A stretch of DNA of 64,000 bases, taken from Defluviitaleaceae bacterium. Lineage in GTDB: Bacteria; Bacillota; Clostridia; Lachnospirales; UBA5962. How positions within the stretch are numbered: the first letter of the stretch is position 1; each line of letters begins with the position of its first letter. The position numbers and the translations under genes were made by a program. The stretch is taken from contig WRBA01000003.1 of NCBI GenBank assembly GCA_009779915.1, positions 1 through 64,000 on the forward strand, in the 5' to 3' direction. Below the pieces are notes generated by a model. That model was not told the DNA's origin, did no database searches, and saw only the letters and a list, made by a program, of their open reading frames with translations. Below, piece by piece: positions 9,819 to 19,708 of this stretch.

Positions 9819-10039
9819 TATAATACCATGATTGTAAACTTCTCATTATCATACTCACAAAAAACCTTCATACCCGGATAAATTTTCTTGCCGCGCTGAA
9901 GCACTATCTCTCCGTCAACCGATACCTTCCCTTCAATGATAAGATATTTCCCTTCCGACCCGCTGGACACTACATTGGCATACTTTAACAAATCAGAAAG
10001 TTTAATATATTCAGTCTTAATTTTCACACTCTTCTCCAT
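9818..10039 (-). CDS. yaaA: S4-domain RNA-binding protein YaaA/RlbA
   Basis: 73 residues, almost all one S4 RNA-binding fold. IIEGKVSVDGEIVLQRGKKI is the typical S4 loop and strand. The family is found between dnaN and recF in Firmicutes; its exact role is not settled. It overlaps dnaN and recF by single bases at TAATG junctions, so the three genes form one coupled unit. Confidence 0.92.
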   Translation of the reverse strand: MEKSVKIKTEYIKLSDLLKYANVVSSGSEGKYLIIEGKVSVDGEIVLQRGKKIYPGMKVFCEYDNEKFTIMVL

Positions 10040-11151
10040 TACCGTGCCACCCTTAAAGGAAGTATCAGATATTTATATCCGCATCCTTCTTCACCCTTTA
10101 TTATACAAGGGCTAAGAGCAGTGGTAAAATGCATATAAGCATCGTCATCATCAATAACTTTAAGTGCGTCTATTAAATATCTTGGATTAAAGGCGATACT
10201 TAAACCTTCCCCTTCAGTTTCCACAGCAAGTTCGTCATAAGATGTACCCATTTCAGTATTGGAAGTTATTTTGACAATATCTCTTTCAATTTCAAGCTTA
10301 ACAGGGTTTTTCTTAGTCTCTTTTGAAATAAGGCTTGCACGCTCTAGGGACTTTAAAAATTCTTCTCTTGCAATTTTTACAACCGTACTTGAATCTGTCT
10401 CAAGTATCTGCTTATATTTCAAAAATTCACCATCTAAAAGTCTTGAAACTATAGTACATTCATCCATTTGTATAAGCATATGCTTATCAGTAAAATATAA
10501 GGAAATTTTAGACTCTTCATCAGCAGGCAAAATTTTACTTATTTCATTTAAAGTTTTGCCAGGCACAACTACGGAAATATTTGCATTATCTCCTTCAAGT
10601 TCCGCACTCCTAAAAGATACTCTAAACCCATCAACCGCTACTAGTCTAAGAGAATTATCATCTATTTCAAAAAGCTCACCTGTAAGAACAGGCTTTGACT
10701 CGTCAACAGAAACAGAAAATAAAGTTTGACGTATCATATCTCTTAGAAGCTGACCTGATATGCTGTATTCATTGTTTTTTTCCACATAAGGGATAACCGG
10801 AAATTCATCTCCGCTTAAACCTAATATTTTAAATTCAGCCTTACCACATTTAATTACAACCATGTTGTTCTCAACAACTTCAATTAAAACCCAGCCATCA
10901 TCAGGCAGCCGTTTGACAATTTCAGAGAACAATTTTGCTTCAATAGCTATAGTACCTTCTTCTATTATTTGAGCTTCTATGTACGAAGTCTCTATGCCCA
11001 TTTCTAAATCATTGCCGGTCATTTTAAGTCCGTCTGGATCAGCATTTAGAAGTATACATTCCAATATAGGTAAAGTAGTTCTTGAAGATACTGCTTTAGA
11101 TACAATATTTATATTATTAATAAGCGTATTTTTTTCACATGTAAATTTCAT
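10039..11151 (-). CDS. dnaN: DNA polymerase III subunit beta (sliding clamp)
   Basis: 370 residues. Three clamp folds form a ring dimer that tethers the replicative polymerase. The N-terminal MKFTCEKNTLINNINIVSKA and the C-terminal LILPLRVAR tail are typical. Start at 11151: GGAGG lies 6 bases upstream, whereas an in-frame TTG four codons earlier lies inside that SD. Upstream lies the dnaA-dnaN intergenic origin segment. Confidence 0.96.
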   Translation of the reverse strand: MKFTCEKNTLINNINIVSKAVSSRTTLPILECILLNADPDGLKMTGNDLEMGIETSYIEAQIIEEGTIAIEAKLFSEIVKRLPDDGWVLIEVVENNMVVIKCGKAEFKILGLSGDEFPVIPYVEKNNEYSISGQLLRDMIRQTLFSVSVDESKPVLTGELFEIDDNSLRLVAVDGFRVSFRSAELEGDNANISVVVPGKTLNEISKILPADEESKISLYFTDKHMLIQMDECTIVSRLLDGEFLKYKQILETDSSTVVKIAREEFLKSLERASLISKETKKNPVKLEIERDIVKITSNTEMGTSYDELAVETEGEGLSIAFNPRYLIDALKVIDDDDAYMHFTTALSPCIIKGEEGCGYKYLILPLRVAR

Positions 11152-11256
11152 ATCTTCCTCCAAGTTAATTTTCTATCGCTCTTTTCTTCAACACAAGCTT
11201 ATGTACTGTTTTTAAATCATTTGTTTAAAAGTATAACATATTTTTATTGGCGAAGC

Positions 11257-11312
11257 CTATATAAATATTAAAAATATTTATTTAAAGCAGTAGTAGTAGG
11301 TGGTGTGGATAA
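11257..11312 (-). other. Replication origin, unwinding segment (dnaA-dnaN interval)
   Basis: A perfect DnaA box, TTATCCACA on the minus strand (11304-11312), is followed on that strand by a short GC patch, then CTACTACTACTG (11288-11299), then a run of A/T (11257-11286). On the plus strand the triplets read CAG TAG TAG TAG. This matches the known bacterial basal unwinding layout of box, GC patch, DnaA-trios and AT-rich duplex-unwinding element. Placement is seen; function is inferred. Confidence 0.8.
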
Positions 11313-11358
11313 TATGTAAAACCGGCTTAAGATTAGTATATTAAACTATTCTGGTTGT

Positions 11359-11386
11359 TAAAAGCCTGTTTATAAACAGGCTTTTA
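11359..11386 (-). terminator. dnaA terminator (28-bp perfect palindrome)
   Basis: TAAAAGCCTGTTTA and its exact complement adjoin, 10 bp after the dnaA stop. AT flanks on both sides make it usable in either direction. Confidence 0.7.
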
Positions 11387-11395
11387 TAAATATGT

Positions 11396-12727
11396 TTAAA
11401 CAATTAATTTTTCTATTTCGATTACTGTATTTCTAATCTGTGAGTCGGTTTCAATAAGTTCAGCTATTTTATCGCAGCCGTGGATAACTGTTGAATGATC
11501 TCTGCCGCCAAAACCATCACCAATTTTCGGTAATGATATGTTAAGAAGCTTACGGCATAAATACATGGCAACCTGACGAGGATATACAATATTTTGAGAG
11601 CGTTTTTTACTATACATATCTTCTTGAGGCAGATTAAAATAGTTTGCAACTACTTTTTGCACATAATCCACAGTCAGTTCAGGCTTATCAACAGGATCAA
11701 TAATATCTTTCAAAGCGTCTTTTGCCAGTTCCAAACTTATTTCTTTTCTTGACAAAGTAGAATAAGCAGAAACTTTATTTAATGCGCCTTCTAAATCTCG
11801 TATATTTGATACTACATTTTTTGCTATAAATTCAGTTATTTCATCGGATATTTCGACGCCTATTTGATCTGCTTTACGCCTAAGTATTGCGTTTCTTGTT
11901 TCAAAATTCGGTAAAGTGATATCTACAATAACTCCCCAGCCAAAACGAGAGCGAAGGCGGTTTTCCAACGTCTTAAGCTCCTTAGGGGGCTGGTCTGATG
12001 ATATTACAAGCTGCTTGCCGGAATTATAAAGAGTATTGAATGTATGGAAAAATTCCTCCTGAGTCCCTTCTTTATCAGATAAAAACTGTATATCGTCAAT
12101 AAGGAGCACATCAATATCTCTGTATTTATCACGAAAAGCCTGATTTTTACCTGTTCTTATAGAGGTTATCATTTCATTCATAAATTCTTCAGCAGAACAG
12201 TATAATACAAGGCTTTCAGGATCTCTCTGCAATATATTATTGCCTATGGAATGCATAAGATGAGTTTTTCCAAGACCTACGCCACCATATAAAAATAGTG
12301 GGTTATATGAGGTTTGACCCGGAGATTCACTAACAGCAAGAGCTGTTGCATAAGCAAGCTGATTGGATGTACCCTCAACAAAAGTTTCAAACAGATATTT
12401 AGGCATTAAATTAGATTTAATTACCGGTCTGATTTTAGGCGGGGCGTTATCAATTATATTGCCATTTTTATCTATATTATCATCAGAAACTATTTTAACA
12501 TCAATATCCGACTCCATAATAACTCTAATGGTTTTAACTATGTCGTTTAAATATTTTTGTTCTATGGTAGTTTTGTGAAAATCACTTTCTATATAAAGAT
12601 AAAATGTATTATCTTTAATATAGAGGGGTTTTAATTTTTGGATGTAAGTGCCGTATGTTACATCAGTAAACATATCTTCCATTATAGAAAGTGCTTCAAA
12701 CCAGCATTCGTGGGTAGTTGTTGACAT
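11396..12727 (-). CDS. dnaA: Chromosomal replication initiator DnaA
   Basis: 443 residues. An AAA+ ATPase that binds DnaA boxes and opens the origin. Domain I covers about 1-85, followed by a linker. Walker A is GGVGLGKTH (148-156) and Walker B VLLIDDIQF (near 210). The C-terminal DnaA signature GGRDHSTVIHGCDKI lies near 410-424. Start 12727 is chosen for its AAGGAGA SD and because the family begins here; the upstream in-frame extension has no SD and overlaps the DnaA boxes. Boxes lie on both sides of the gene, a bipartite origin as in Bacillus. Confidence 0.97.
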   Translation of the reverse strand: MSTTTHECWFEALSIMEDMFTDVTYGTYIQKLKPLYIKDNTFYLYIESDFHKTTIEQKYLNDIVKTIRVIMESDIDVKIVSDDNIDKNGNIIDNAPPKIRPVIKSNLMPKYLFETFVEGTSNQLAYATALAVSESPGQTSYNPLFLYGGVGLGKTHLMHSIGNNILQRDPESLVLYCSAEEFMNEMITSIRTGKNQAFRDKYRDIDVLLIDDIQFLSDKEGTQEEFFHTFNTLYNSGKQLVISSDQPPKELKTLENRLRSRFGWGVIVDITLPNFETRNAILRRKADQIGVEISDEITEFIAKNVVSNIRDLEGALNKVSAYSTLSRKEISLELAKDALKDIIDPVDKPELTVDYVQKVVANYFNLPQEDMYSKKRSQNIVYPRQVAMYLCRKLLNISLPKIGDGFGGRDHSTVIHGCDKIAELIETDSQIRNTVIEIEKLIV

Positions 12728-12761
12728 GAGTATTCTCCTTGGAATTTTGTATATACAGACG

Positions 12762-12849
12762 TTTTCCACAAGATAAATCAAACAAATTGAAGGAATATCC
12801 AAGAGAATGTGGAAAGTTATACACAGGGTTTTCCACATAGTGTGGAAAA
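12762..12849. other. Replication origin, DnaA-box cluster upstream of dnaA
   Basis: Five box-like 9-mers: TTTTCCACA (12762-12770), TGTGGAAAG (12809-12817), TTATACACA (12817-12825), TTTTCCACA (12829-12837) and TGTGGAAAA (12841-12849). They alternate in orientation and overlap the likely dnaA promoter region, so they may also give autoregulation. The remaining DNA to 13083 is AT-rich with no gene. Confidence 0.85.
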
Positions 12850-13083
12850 CTTAAGGTATAAAAGAGTCTAAATTATTTGCTATAGGATATCAAAAATAGA
12901 TAACCTTAGCAATAAAATATATGTTCTTAGTTTAATATAGAAGTCCTTACGCTTAGCCAAAACTAAATAATAACATAATAAAAATATAGGAGTTAAAATG
13001 GGCACAAATGGCTGTTTTACTAAGGTTTTCCCTACGCGAAATAAGTCGATAAGTTTTGCGGAATGCTATATTTAAGGTTTTTC

Positions 13084-13112
13084 TTGACGTGCTTATAGTT
13101 TTCTAATATAAT
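13084..13112 (+). promoter_or_regulatory. rpmH promoter
   Basis: TTGACG, exactly 17 bases, TATAAT. It lies 27 bp before the rpmH start, which has an AGGAGG SD. Confidence 0.85.
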
Positions 13113-13139
13113 TATGAGAGTTTTAGGAGGTGTAAAAAT

Positions 13140-13274
13140 ATGAAAATGACATTTCAGCCTAAAAAAAGGCAAAGATCAAAGGTTCATGGCTTTCGTCAAA
13201 GAATGAAAACCAAAAACGGTAGAAAAGTTCTTCAAAGAAGACGCAGAAAAGGCAGAAAAATTCTCTCCGCTTAA
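13140..13274 (+). CDS. rpmH: Ribosomal protein bL34
   Basis: 44 residues, the usual length. [20 protein letters not shown] and the Arg/Lys-rich helix ([16 protein letters not shown] end) are diagnostic of bL34, a structural protein of the large subunit. SD AGGAGG lies 9 bases before the ATG. It is the first gene of the rightward replichore, as in most Firmicutes. Confidence 0.97.
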   Translation: MKMTFQPKKRQRSKVHGFRQRMKTKNGRKVLQRRRRKGRKILSA

Positions 13275-13384
13275 AAACCTTGTTATTTTAAGCAATTATA
13301 TAAGCCCTATTTTAACTTACAGGCCGCTTAACGTGGTCTTTTTGTACCGAAAGGAAATTTTATATTGTACTTAGACAAGCTCCT

Positions 13385-13720
13385 ATGAAAAATATGGTTT
13401 CTCTCAAAAAAAATCAAGATTTTCGTCAGGTTTACAATAAGGGCAAGTCTATTGCCAATCGTCTTATTGTTATGTTTGTGCTGCCTAATGACTTTGGGCT
13501 TAATAGGATAGGCTTTTCGGTAAGTAAAAAGGTTGGAAAATCAGTGGTAAGGAGCCGTGTTACACGGCTTTTACGTGAGAGTATGCGTCTTTCTGCAGGT
13601 AAAGTTAAAAGAGGATATGATATTATAATACTGGCACGCGCATCTTGTAATGGGATTAGCTTTAGAGAAGCTGACAGTGCCCTATGGCATTTAATTAAAA
13701 AGCATAATTTGGATTTATAA
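13385..13720 (+). CDS. rnpA: Ribonuclease P protein component
   Basis: 111 residues. The protein cofactor of RNase P, which matures tRNA 5' ends. The conserved helix KVGKSVVRSRVTRLLRES carries the RNR-like RNA-contact residues, and the N-terminal FRQVYNKGKSIAN is typical. No clear SD precedes the ATG at 13385. A second ATG three codons on (MVSLKKNQDF) is an alternative start. It follows rpmH by 110 bp and probably shares its transcript. Confidence 0.94.
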   Translation: MKNMVSLKKNQDFRQVYNKGKSIANRLIVMFVLPNDFGLNRIGFSVSKKVGKSVVRSRVTRLLRESMRLSAGKVKRGYDIIILARASCNGISFREADSALWHLIKKHNLDL

Positions 13721-13724
13721 TGAG

Positions 13725-13771
13725 TTAACTTTAAAAATACCACAGTTTTCTGATAGTATTTTTAAAGTTAA
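13725..13771 (+). terminator. 16-bp perfect hairpin after rnpA
   Basis: TTAACTTTAAAAATAC (13725-13740) pairs perfectly with 13756-13771 around a 15-base loop. It is all A/T-rich, so it may be a terminator or a processing site. The arm resembles the TATAGTGAATTAACTTTAAA repeat end at 467-448. Confidence 0.5.
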
Positions 13772-13847
13772 TGAATGTCCCTGCAGTGAGGTATTTTAAA
13801 TATTGCACTATAGAGAAAATGAAGAGCAAGCAAAATGAGGGGCTTAT

Positions 13848-14078
13848 TTGATTAAAAAAGTATTGTTATCTCTGATTGTTTTTTACAAAAAATGTATATC
13901 ACCCGGGCTTATGTCCAGATGTAAATACTATCCCAGCTGTTCCAGTTATGCTTATGATGCTGTAGAAAAGCATGGAGCCATTAAAGGTATATTGCTTTCT
14001 CTATGGCGTATTTTAAGATGTAATCCATTCTCAAAGGGAGGCTACGACCCTGTGCCTGAGATTTTAAAATGCTTATAA
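13848..14078 (+). CDS. yidD: Membrane protein insertion efficiency factor YidD
   Basis: 76 residues with a TTG start. The family signature is clear: [20 protein letters not shown], then [20 protein letters not shown]. It helps YidC-mediated membrane insertion. GAGGGG lies about 7 bases before the TTG. It sits between rnpA and yidC as expected. Confidence 0.93.
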   Translation: MIKKVLLSLIVFYKKCISPGLMSRCKYYPSCSSYAYDAVEKHGAIKGILLSLWRILRCNPFSKGGYDPVPEILKCL

Positions 14079-14104
14079 TTTGATTTATTAGGGGAGGAAA
14101 ATAA

Positions 14105-15109
14105 TTGTTTGCTGCAAGAAACATGGTTCAAGCAGAGCCGGGTCCAATTATCGGTCCCTTATCATCGTTTTTTGGTATGATTTTAGATTTTCTTTATAAT
14201 TTTGCATATGCCATAACCCCTACGGAGGCTCATACTCTGGGGATAGCTATAATACTCCTTACTTTTGCAGCAAGGATTATAACTTTTCCTCTTACGTATA
14301 AGAGCCAAAAATCCATGCAGGCTATGCAAAGATTGCAGCCTGAAATGGAACAGATAAAGAAAAAGTATGAAAATTCAAAAGACCCTGAATCTCAAAAGAA
14401 AATGGGAATAGAAATTCAAACTTTATATCGTGAAAACGGCGCAAACCCTATAGCGGGATGTTTGCCATTGTTTATCCAATTCCCTATATTTATGGCTCTT
14501 TTCTACATAATGAACCAGCCATATAGGTTTGTTGGTAGACTGGGTTTGATTTATAATGAGCTTGCAAGTAGTATAATTGGGCTTTTTGGGGATGCAAATG
14601 TTTTAACTATGGTTATGAATCTTTCTGTCCCTAAAGTTCCTGAAAACTTGAGACCATTTGATATAATCGAGGTTGATAACCTTACTAAAGTCCTTGCCAG
14701 ATTTACTCCTGATGAATGGGATATGTTTATGGGAAGTTTATCCCCGGAAGCTTTTGCTCAGATTCAGCCTATTTTAGAATCTAAAATGGCGGCGGAGTAT
14801 TTTTTAGGTATAACTCTTGTTGAAAATGTCGGCTTTAGTTTTCCGGCACTTTTAATTCCTGTAGCCTGTGTAATATTTACGTTTTTGGCAAGCTATATGT
14901 CCACTAAACAGCAGCCGAAATCTGATAACCCTAGTATGAAAATGCAGCAGAATATGATGCTTTTTGTAATGCCTGCCATGATGGGTGTTATAACTTTTGG
15001 AATGCCTGCCGGTGTTGGTCTTTACTGGGCTACATCCAGTGCCCTTCAAATTGCCCAGCAGTATTTTACGTCGAAGCATTTTAATCGTGGGAAAGTTGGA
15101 ACGACTTAA
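14105..15109 (+). CDS. yidC: Membrane protein insertase YidC/Oxa1
   Basis: 334 residues from a TTG start with GGGAGG 8 bases upstream. Five or so membrane segments; the hydrophilic-groove arginine is in TFAARIITFPLTYKSQKS. The cytosolic coiled segment MQAMQRLQPEMEQIKKKYE and the PLFIQFPIFMALFYIMNQPY segment are family hallmarks. Between residues about 150 and 235 there is an extracellular insert longer than usual (it contains DIIEVDNLTKVLARFTPDEW). There is no lipobox, unlike Bacillus YidC1. Confidence 0.94.
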   Translation: MFAARNMVQAEPGPIIGPLSSFFGMILDFLYNFAYAITPTEAHTLGIAIILLTFAARIITFPLTYKSQKSMQAMQRLQPEMEQIKKKYENSKDPESQKKMGIEIQTLYRENGANPIAGCLPLFIQFPIFMALFYIMNQPYRFVGRLGLIYNELASSIIGLFGDANVLTMVMNLSVPKVPENLRPFDIIEVDNLTKVLARFTPDEWDMFMGSLSPEAFAQIQPILESKMAAEYFLGITLVENVGFSFPALLIPVACVIFTFLASYMSTKQQPKSDNPSMKMQQNMMLFVMPAMMGVITFGMPAGVGLYWATSSALQIAQQYFTSKHFNRGKVGTT

Positions 15110-15120
15110 GGAGGATATTT

Positions 15121-15750
15121 ATGGACAGTATAGAAAAATCGGGAAAAACCGTGGAAGAAGCTATAAAGGAAGCCCTTGAGATTTTAAAATGTGAAAAAGC
15201 TCAAGTTGATATTAAAGTACTGGAGGAAGGCTCTAAAGGCTTTCTTGGACTTGGAGGAAGGCTTGCCAAGGTGCTGGTTACAATGAAATCTACTCCAAAA
15301 GCTAGGGCTCATGAATTTTTAAAAGAAATGACTTTCCTTATGGGCATAAACATTGACGTGGAAATTGATAACAGTGATGATAGGCATATGAATGTTAATT
15401 TAATAGGTGATAATTTAGGCATTTTAATAGGGAAAAGAGGTCAAACTTTGGACTCTATACAGTATCTTCTTAATCTTGTGGTAAATAAAGGTGATATGCC
15501 CTATATTTCTATTACATTAGATACTGAAAATTATAGGACAAAGAGAAAAGAAGCTTTGGAAAATTTGGCACGTAATCTTGCTAAAAAAGCTAAATCCCAA
15601 AGAAGGTCTGTAGTTTTGGAACCTATGAACCCTTATGAAAGACGTATAATTCATGCTGCTTTGCAAAATGACAGGCAGGTTTCGACTTATAGCCAAGGAG
15701 ATGAACCTTTTAGAAATGTAGTTATTGCACCAAAGTATGAGAGAAATTAA
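15121..15750 (+). CDS. jag: RNA-binding protein KhpB/Jag (SpoIIIJ-associated)
   Basis: 209 residues. A Jag_N domain (about 1-50, with EEGSKGFLGLGGRLAKV), a KH domain (about 70-145, with NLGILIGKRGQTLDSIQYLL) and a C-terminal R3H domain (PMNPYERRIIHAALQ). The protein binds RNA and is linked to cell-wall and division control in Firmicutes. SD AGGAGG; 11 bp after yidC, so one operon. Confidence 0.95.
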   Translation: MDSIEKSGKTVEEAIKEALEILKCEKAQVDIKVLEEGSKGFLGLGGRLAKVLVTMKSTPKARAHEFLKEMTFLMGINIDVEIDNSDDRHMNVNLIGDNLGILIGKRGQTLDSIQYLLNLVVNKGDMPYISITLDTENYRTKRKEALENLARNLAKKAKSQRRSVVLEPMNPYERRIIHAALQNDRQVSTYSQGDEPFRNVVIAPKYERN

Positions 15751-15760
15751 TGGTACTGCT

Positions 15761-15792
15761 AAAAGCTCAAAGTCCTACAGGCTTTGGGCTTT
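15761..15792 (+). terminator. Terminator between jag and mnmE
   Basis: AAAAGCTCAAAG pairs with CTTTGGGCTTTT around a short loop (one G-T pair), ending in a T run. Confidence 0.65.
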
Positions 15793-15819
15793 TAATAAAT
15801 AAAGAAGGTTTGAATTTTA

Positions 15820-17184
15820 ATGGACTATAATTATGACAACACTATTGCAGCAATTTCTACTGCTATAGGCGGGGGCATTGGCATAATACGGCTTTCCGGT
15901 AAAGAGGCTGTTACAATTGCTAAGTCATTATTTAAGCCGGGCGGGGCTGGCGGTAAGTGTCTGTGGAAAAGTCACAGGATTTATTATGGGCATGTAGTGA
16001 AAGACGGTCGTATTTTAGATGAGTGTATGCTTACTATTATGAAAGCTCCCAAAAGCTATACGAAAGAAGATGTGGTTGAAATTTCTTTCCATGGCGGTTT
16101 AAAATCGGCGGAGCTTATTTTAGATGCAGCCCTTGGAAAAGGAGCCCGCCTTGCGGAGCCTGGGGAATTTACAAAGCGGGCTTTTTTAAACGGGCGTATA
16201 GACCTTACAAAAGCCCAGGCTGTTATAGATATTATAAATTCGAAAACGGAGCTTGCTCACAATCAGGCACTAAACCGGCTTTGCGGCAGGCTTTTTGGAG
16301 ATATAACAGAAATTAGGGGCGAGCTTTTAGACCTTATGGCTGAAATTGAAGCTTCTATAGACTATCCTGAATATGATATGGAAGAAGATAATTTAAAAAA
16401 GGCATTGAAAATACTGAGTTTTATAAAAATTCGAATATTTGAACTTATAGAAACGGGAAAAAGGGGGATTATCCTCTCGGAAGGGCTTAAAACCGTTATT
16501 TTAGGCAGACCGAATGTAGGAAAATCTTCTTTGCTAAATAGAATGTTAGGTATGGAGCGTGCCATTGTAACAGATATTCCGGGTACCACAAGGGATGTTT
16601 TATCGGAGAGCTTGAATATCCGTGGGATACCTTTAAATATTATGGATACGGCAGGCCTTAGAGATACTTCGGATATTGTGGAATCCATAGGGGTTTCAAA
16701 AAGCTTTGAACATGCTTATGACGCGGACTTGATTATATATGTACTGGACGGCTCTAAGGAGCTTAATTTAGAAGATTTGGAAAATTTAGAACGTTTGCGG
16801 GATAAAAAGATAATTTTTGTAATAAATAAGAGCGATTTGCCCAGAAAGCTTTTGTATAAGGAGGCTGAAGGGGCTATTGAAATATCCGTAATAAAAAACA
16901 CGGGACTTGATAATTTGTATAACGCCATTTATAATATGTTTTTTGAAGGGCAAATTTCTATTGAAAATACGGCTCTCATAAGTAATACAAGAGATATGGA
17001 TTCTTTAAAAAAAGCACTTTTACATGTAGAGGCGGCGATAGCTTCTGTAGAATCCGGATTTACTGAAGACATGACAGTTATTGATATTAAAGATGCTTAT
17101 GCATATCTTGGACAGATTATTGGGGAAAGCCTTGAAGATGATGTAATTGATAGAATTTTTTCTAAGTTTTGTTTGGGTAAGTAG
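15820..17184 (+). CDS. mnmE: tRNA-modification GTPase MnmE
   Basis: 454 residues. With MnmG it installs the 5-aminomethyl-type group on wobble uridine 34. N-terminal folate-binding domain (IAAISTAIGGGIGIIRLSG), helical domain, inserted G domain (G1 GRPNVGKSS, G3 DTAG, G4 NKSD) and the invariant C-terminal CLGK. Directly upstream of mnmG. Confidence 0.96.
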   Translation: MDYNYDNTIAAISTAIGGGIGIIRLSGKEAVTIAKSLFKPGGAGGKCLWKSHRIYYGHVVKDGRILDECMLTIMKAPKSYTKEDVVEISFHGGLKSAELILDAALGKGARLAEPGEFTKRAFLNGRIDLTKAQAVIDIINSKTELAHNQALNRLCGRLFGDITEIRGELLDLMAEIEASIDYPEYDMEEDNLKKALKILSFIKIRIFELIETGKRGIILSEGLKTVILGRPNVGKSSLLNRMLGMERAIVTDIPGTTRDVLSESLNIRGIPLNIMDTAGLRDTSDIVESIGVSKSFEHAYDADLIIYVLDGSKELNLEDLENLERLRDKKIIFVINKSDLPRKLLYKEAEGAIEISVIKNTGLDNLYNAIYNMFFEGQISIENTALISNTRDMDSLKKALLHVEAAIASVESGFTEDMTVIDIKDAYAYLGQIIGESLEDDVIDRIFSKFCLGK

Positions 17185-17259
17185 CGGCAAAGGCTTTAAC
17201 TTTTGTCTTTCGTTGAAATCTGCCGCACTTTTTAATGCACTTTAGTTAGGAATATTTAA

Positions 17260-19143
17260 ATGACAACATATTACGCCGAAAATTTGGATATTTGCATAAT
17301 AGGTGCCGGTCATGCAGGTTGTGAAGCGGCATTGGCTGCTGCGCGTATGGGACTTAGTACTATACTTTTTTCCATGAACTTGGATTTTGTTGCTATGATG
17401 CCTTGTAATCCTAATATTGGAGGTTCCTCAAAGGGGCATTTAGCAAGAGAAATTGACGCTCTAGGCGGGGAAATGGGGCGCAATATCGATAAATCTTTTA
17501 TACAAAGCCGTATGTTAAACAGAGGCAAGGGACCTGCTGTTCATTCTCTCAGAGCTCAGGCAGATAAACGCCGCTATAGTGATGAAATGAAAAAAGTATT
17601 GGAATCTACCCCAAATCTTTGCCTCGTCCAAGATGAAATTGTGGATATAATTGTTAAAGAGGGCAAGCTGGAAGGTTTCATTGGGCAAGGGGGTGCAATA
17701 TATAGCTGTAAGGCTGCGGTTATCGCAAGCGGCACATATCTAAACTCCCGTTGTTTATACGGCGAATGTGTACTTATGAGCGGTCCTAATGGGCTTAAAT
17801 CTTCTACCCTTCTTAGTGAGCGGCTTAAGAGCTTAGGTATAAATTTATACCGCTTTAAAACAGGCACTCCTGCCAGGGTTGATAAAAAATCCGTAGACTT
17901 TTCTAAAATGGAAATTCAGGATGGGGAAGAGCCTGTTGTCCCCTTTTCTTTTGAGAATGAAAATAAAGACCTATCAAGAGTTCAGCTGCCTTGTTATCTC
18001 ACTTATACTAATGAAAAAACCCATGAAATAATTCGGGAAAACCTTCATCGTTCCCCTATTTATACAGGGATGATCGAAGGGGCGGCAACAAGATACTGCC
18101 CGTCGATTGAGGATAAAATAATTCGCTTTGCAGATAAAGACCGCCATCAAGTGTTTGTTGAGCCTGAAGGGGAAGATACGGATGAAATGTATGTCCAAGG
18201 GATGAGCACATCCCTTCCTGAGTCGGTTCAAAAAGAAATGTATAAAACCTTACCAGGGCTTGAAAACTGCCGATTTATACGCCCAGGCTATGCAATAGAA
18301 TATGACGCCATCGACCCAATACAGTTAAAACCAACTTTGGAGTTTAAGCTGGTGGCAGGGCTTTTTTCGGCAGGGCAGTTTAACGGCAGTTCCGGTTACG
18401 AGGAGGCGGCGGCACAGGGTATAATTGCAGGGATAAATGCCGCAAAATACGCCATGAGGAAAGAAGGTATTATACTTAAGCGCTCAGAGGGTTATATTGG
18501 AGTATTAATTGACGATTTAGTAACGAAGGGGACAAGAGAGCCTTACAGGATGCTTACAAGCCGCGCGGAATACCGCCTGCTTTTGCGTCAGGATAATGCG
18601 GATATAAGGCTGACCCCACTTGGTTATAAACTTGGGCTTATTTCTAAAGAAAGATACGAAGATTTTCTTAATAAAAAATCAAATGTAGAAAATGAAATAA
18701 AGAGATTGGAAAATCTTATATTACCTCCAAACGACGCTAATACTTTGCTTAGCTGTATGAAAAGTGCTGAAGTCACAAGCGGAATAAGGCTTTCAGAGCT
18801 AATAAAAAGACCGGAATTAGATTATGAAAGGCTTAAAGCCCTTGACCCGGATAGACCGGAGCTTAAGCCGGCTGAAAAAGAGCAAGTTAATATACAGATT
18901 AAATATAAAGGGTATATTGATAAGCAGCTTATGCAAATTGCAAAGTTTAAGAAAATGGAAGAGGATATCCTGCCGGAGGATATTGATTATAATGAAATTA
19001 AAGGTTTAAGGCTTGAAGCGCAGATAAAGCTTAAGGAAGTAAAACCTGTAAATATTGGACAAGCCGCGAGAATAAGCGGTGTGTCGCCAGCGGATGTATC
19101 GGTTCTTTTATTGTATTTGAAAGGTAGAGCAGGCACTAACTAA
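17260..19143 (+). CDS. mnmG: tRNA uridine-5-carboxymethylaminomethyl modification enzyme MnmG
   Basis: 627 residues. FAD-dependent partner of MnmE. N-terminal Rossmann motif [19 protein letters not shown]; the [20 protein letters not shown] and GTYLN-containing segments and the C-terminal helical MnmE-binding region are all present. The SD is weak (TAGGAA). A long hairpin, TAAGGGGAAT/ATTCCCCTTA (about 19141-19208), follows the gene. Confidence 0.96.
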   Translation: MTTYYAENLDICIIGAGHAGCEAALAAARMGLSTILFSMNLDFVAMMPCNPNIGGSSKGHLAREIDALGGEMGRNIDKSFIQSRMLNRGKGPAVHSLRAQADKRRYSDEMKKVLESTPNLCLVQDEIVDIIVKEGKLEGFIGQGGAIYSCKAAVIASGTYLNSRCLYGECVLMSGPNGLKSSTLLSERLKSLGINLYRFKTGTPARVDKKSVDFSKMEIQDGEEPVVPFSFENENKDLSRVQLPCYLTYTNEKTHEIIRENLHRSPIYTGMIEGAATRYCPSIEDKIIRFADKDRHQVFVEPEGEDTDEMYVQGMSTSLPESVQKEMYKTLPGLENCRFIRPGYAIEYDAIDPIQLKPTLEFKLVAGLFSAGQFNGSSGYEEAAAQGIIAGINAAKYAMRKEGIILKRSEGYIGVLIDDLVTKGTREPYRMLTSRAEYRLLLRQDNADIRLTPLGYKLGLISKERYEDFLNKKSNVENEIKRLENLILPPNDANTLLSCMKSAEVTSGIRLSELIKRPELDYERLKALDPDRPELKPAEKEQVNIQIKYKGYIDKQLMQIAKFKKMEEDILPEDIDYNEIKGLRLEAQIKLKEVKPVNIGQAARISGVSPADVSVLLLYLKGRAGTN

Positions 19144-19271
19144 GGGGAATATGCATAAATTATACCAAGAACCTATGTTAATAGAGCTATTACGCATATG
19201 TTCCAGTATTCCCCTTACATAGCTGAGCAAAAAGAATATGGCTCAGCCTTGATTTTAGGAGGAATATTTTT

Positions 19272-19700
19272 GTGTATATAAATATAGATATAGGTAGAAA
19301 ATCTGTCTTTTTACCATTTATATGTGAGCCTTCCAACCCTTTTTTTGCTGTTTCTTATAGGGATACGGGGGAATATACTTTGGATAGCTTTCTTAAAGCT
19401 ATGCGCCTTGAAAGAATTGAGGATGCTATGGCTTATATAAGCAAGAACTACTTAGACAGGATTAATTTGGAGGAGCTGTCAGACGCGCTCTTGTCTGAAT
19501 GTAAGCTGTGTGTAAGCTGTGTCTTAAAAACAGATTATCATCAAGGGCCTAAAGACTGTATTAACAAGGCATTTCTTGTAATGGAAGGAAAGAGTACAAG
19601 GCTTTTTAATATTTATATGTTGAAAGAACCTAACCGCTTTGGTAAATGGAAAATATACAGTATTGAAAAAGAAGAAAATGTTAAGGGACTGCCCTTTTAG
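19272..19700 (+). CDS. Hypothetical protein between mnmG and rsmG
   Basis: 142 residues from GTG with AGGAGG 7 bases upstream. I do not recognise the family. It has no signal peptide or membrane segment. Two cysteines close together (LCVSCVLKT) and mixed alpha/beta composition are visible. It ends 8 bp before rsmG, so it is in that operon. The good SD and tight spacing support a real gene. Confidence 0.7.
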   Translation: MYINIDIGRKSVFLPFICEPSNPFFAVSYRDTGEYTLDSFLKAMRLERIEDAMAYISKNYLDRINLEELSDALLSECKLCVSCVLKTDYHQGPKDCINKAFLVMEGKSTRLFNIYMLKEPNRFGKWKIYSIEKEENVKGLPF

Positions 19701-19708
19701 AGGTTACG

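Noticed and set aside
13725-13771. Intact repeat element after rnpA
   Set aside because: One arm resembles a repeat end, but no second inverted terminal repeat or tag was found; kept as a hairpin only.
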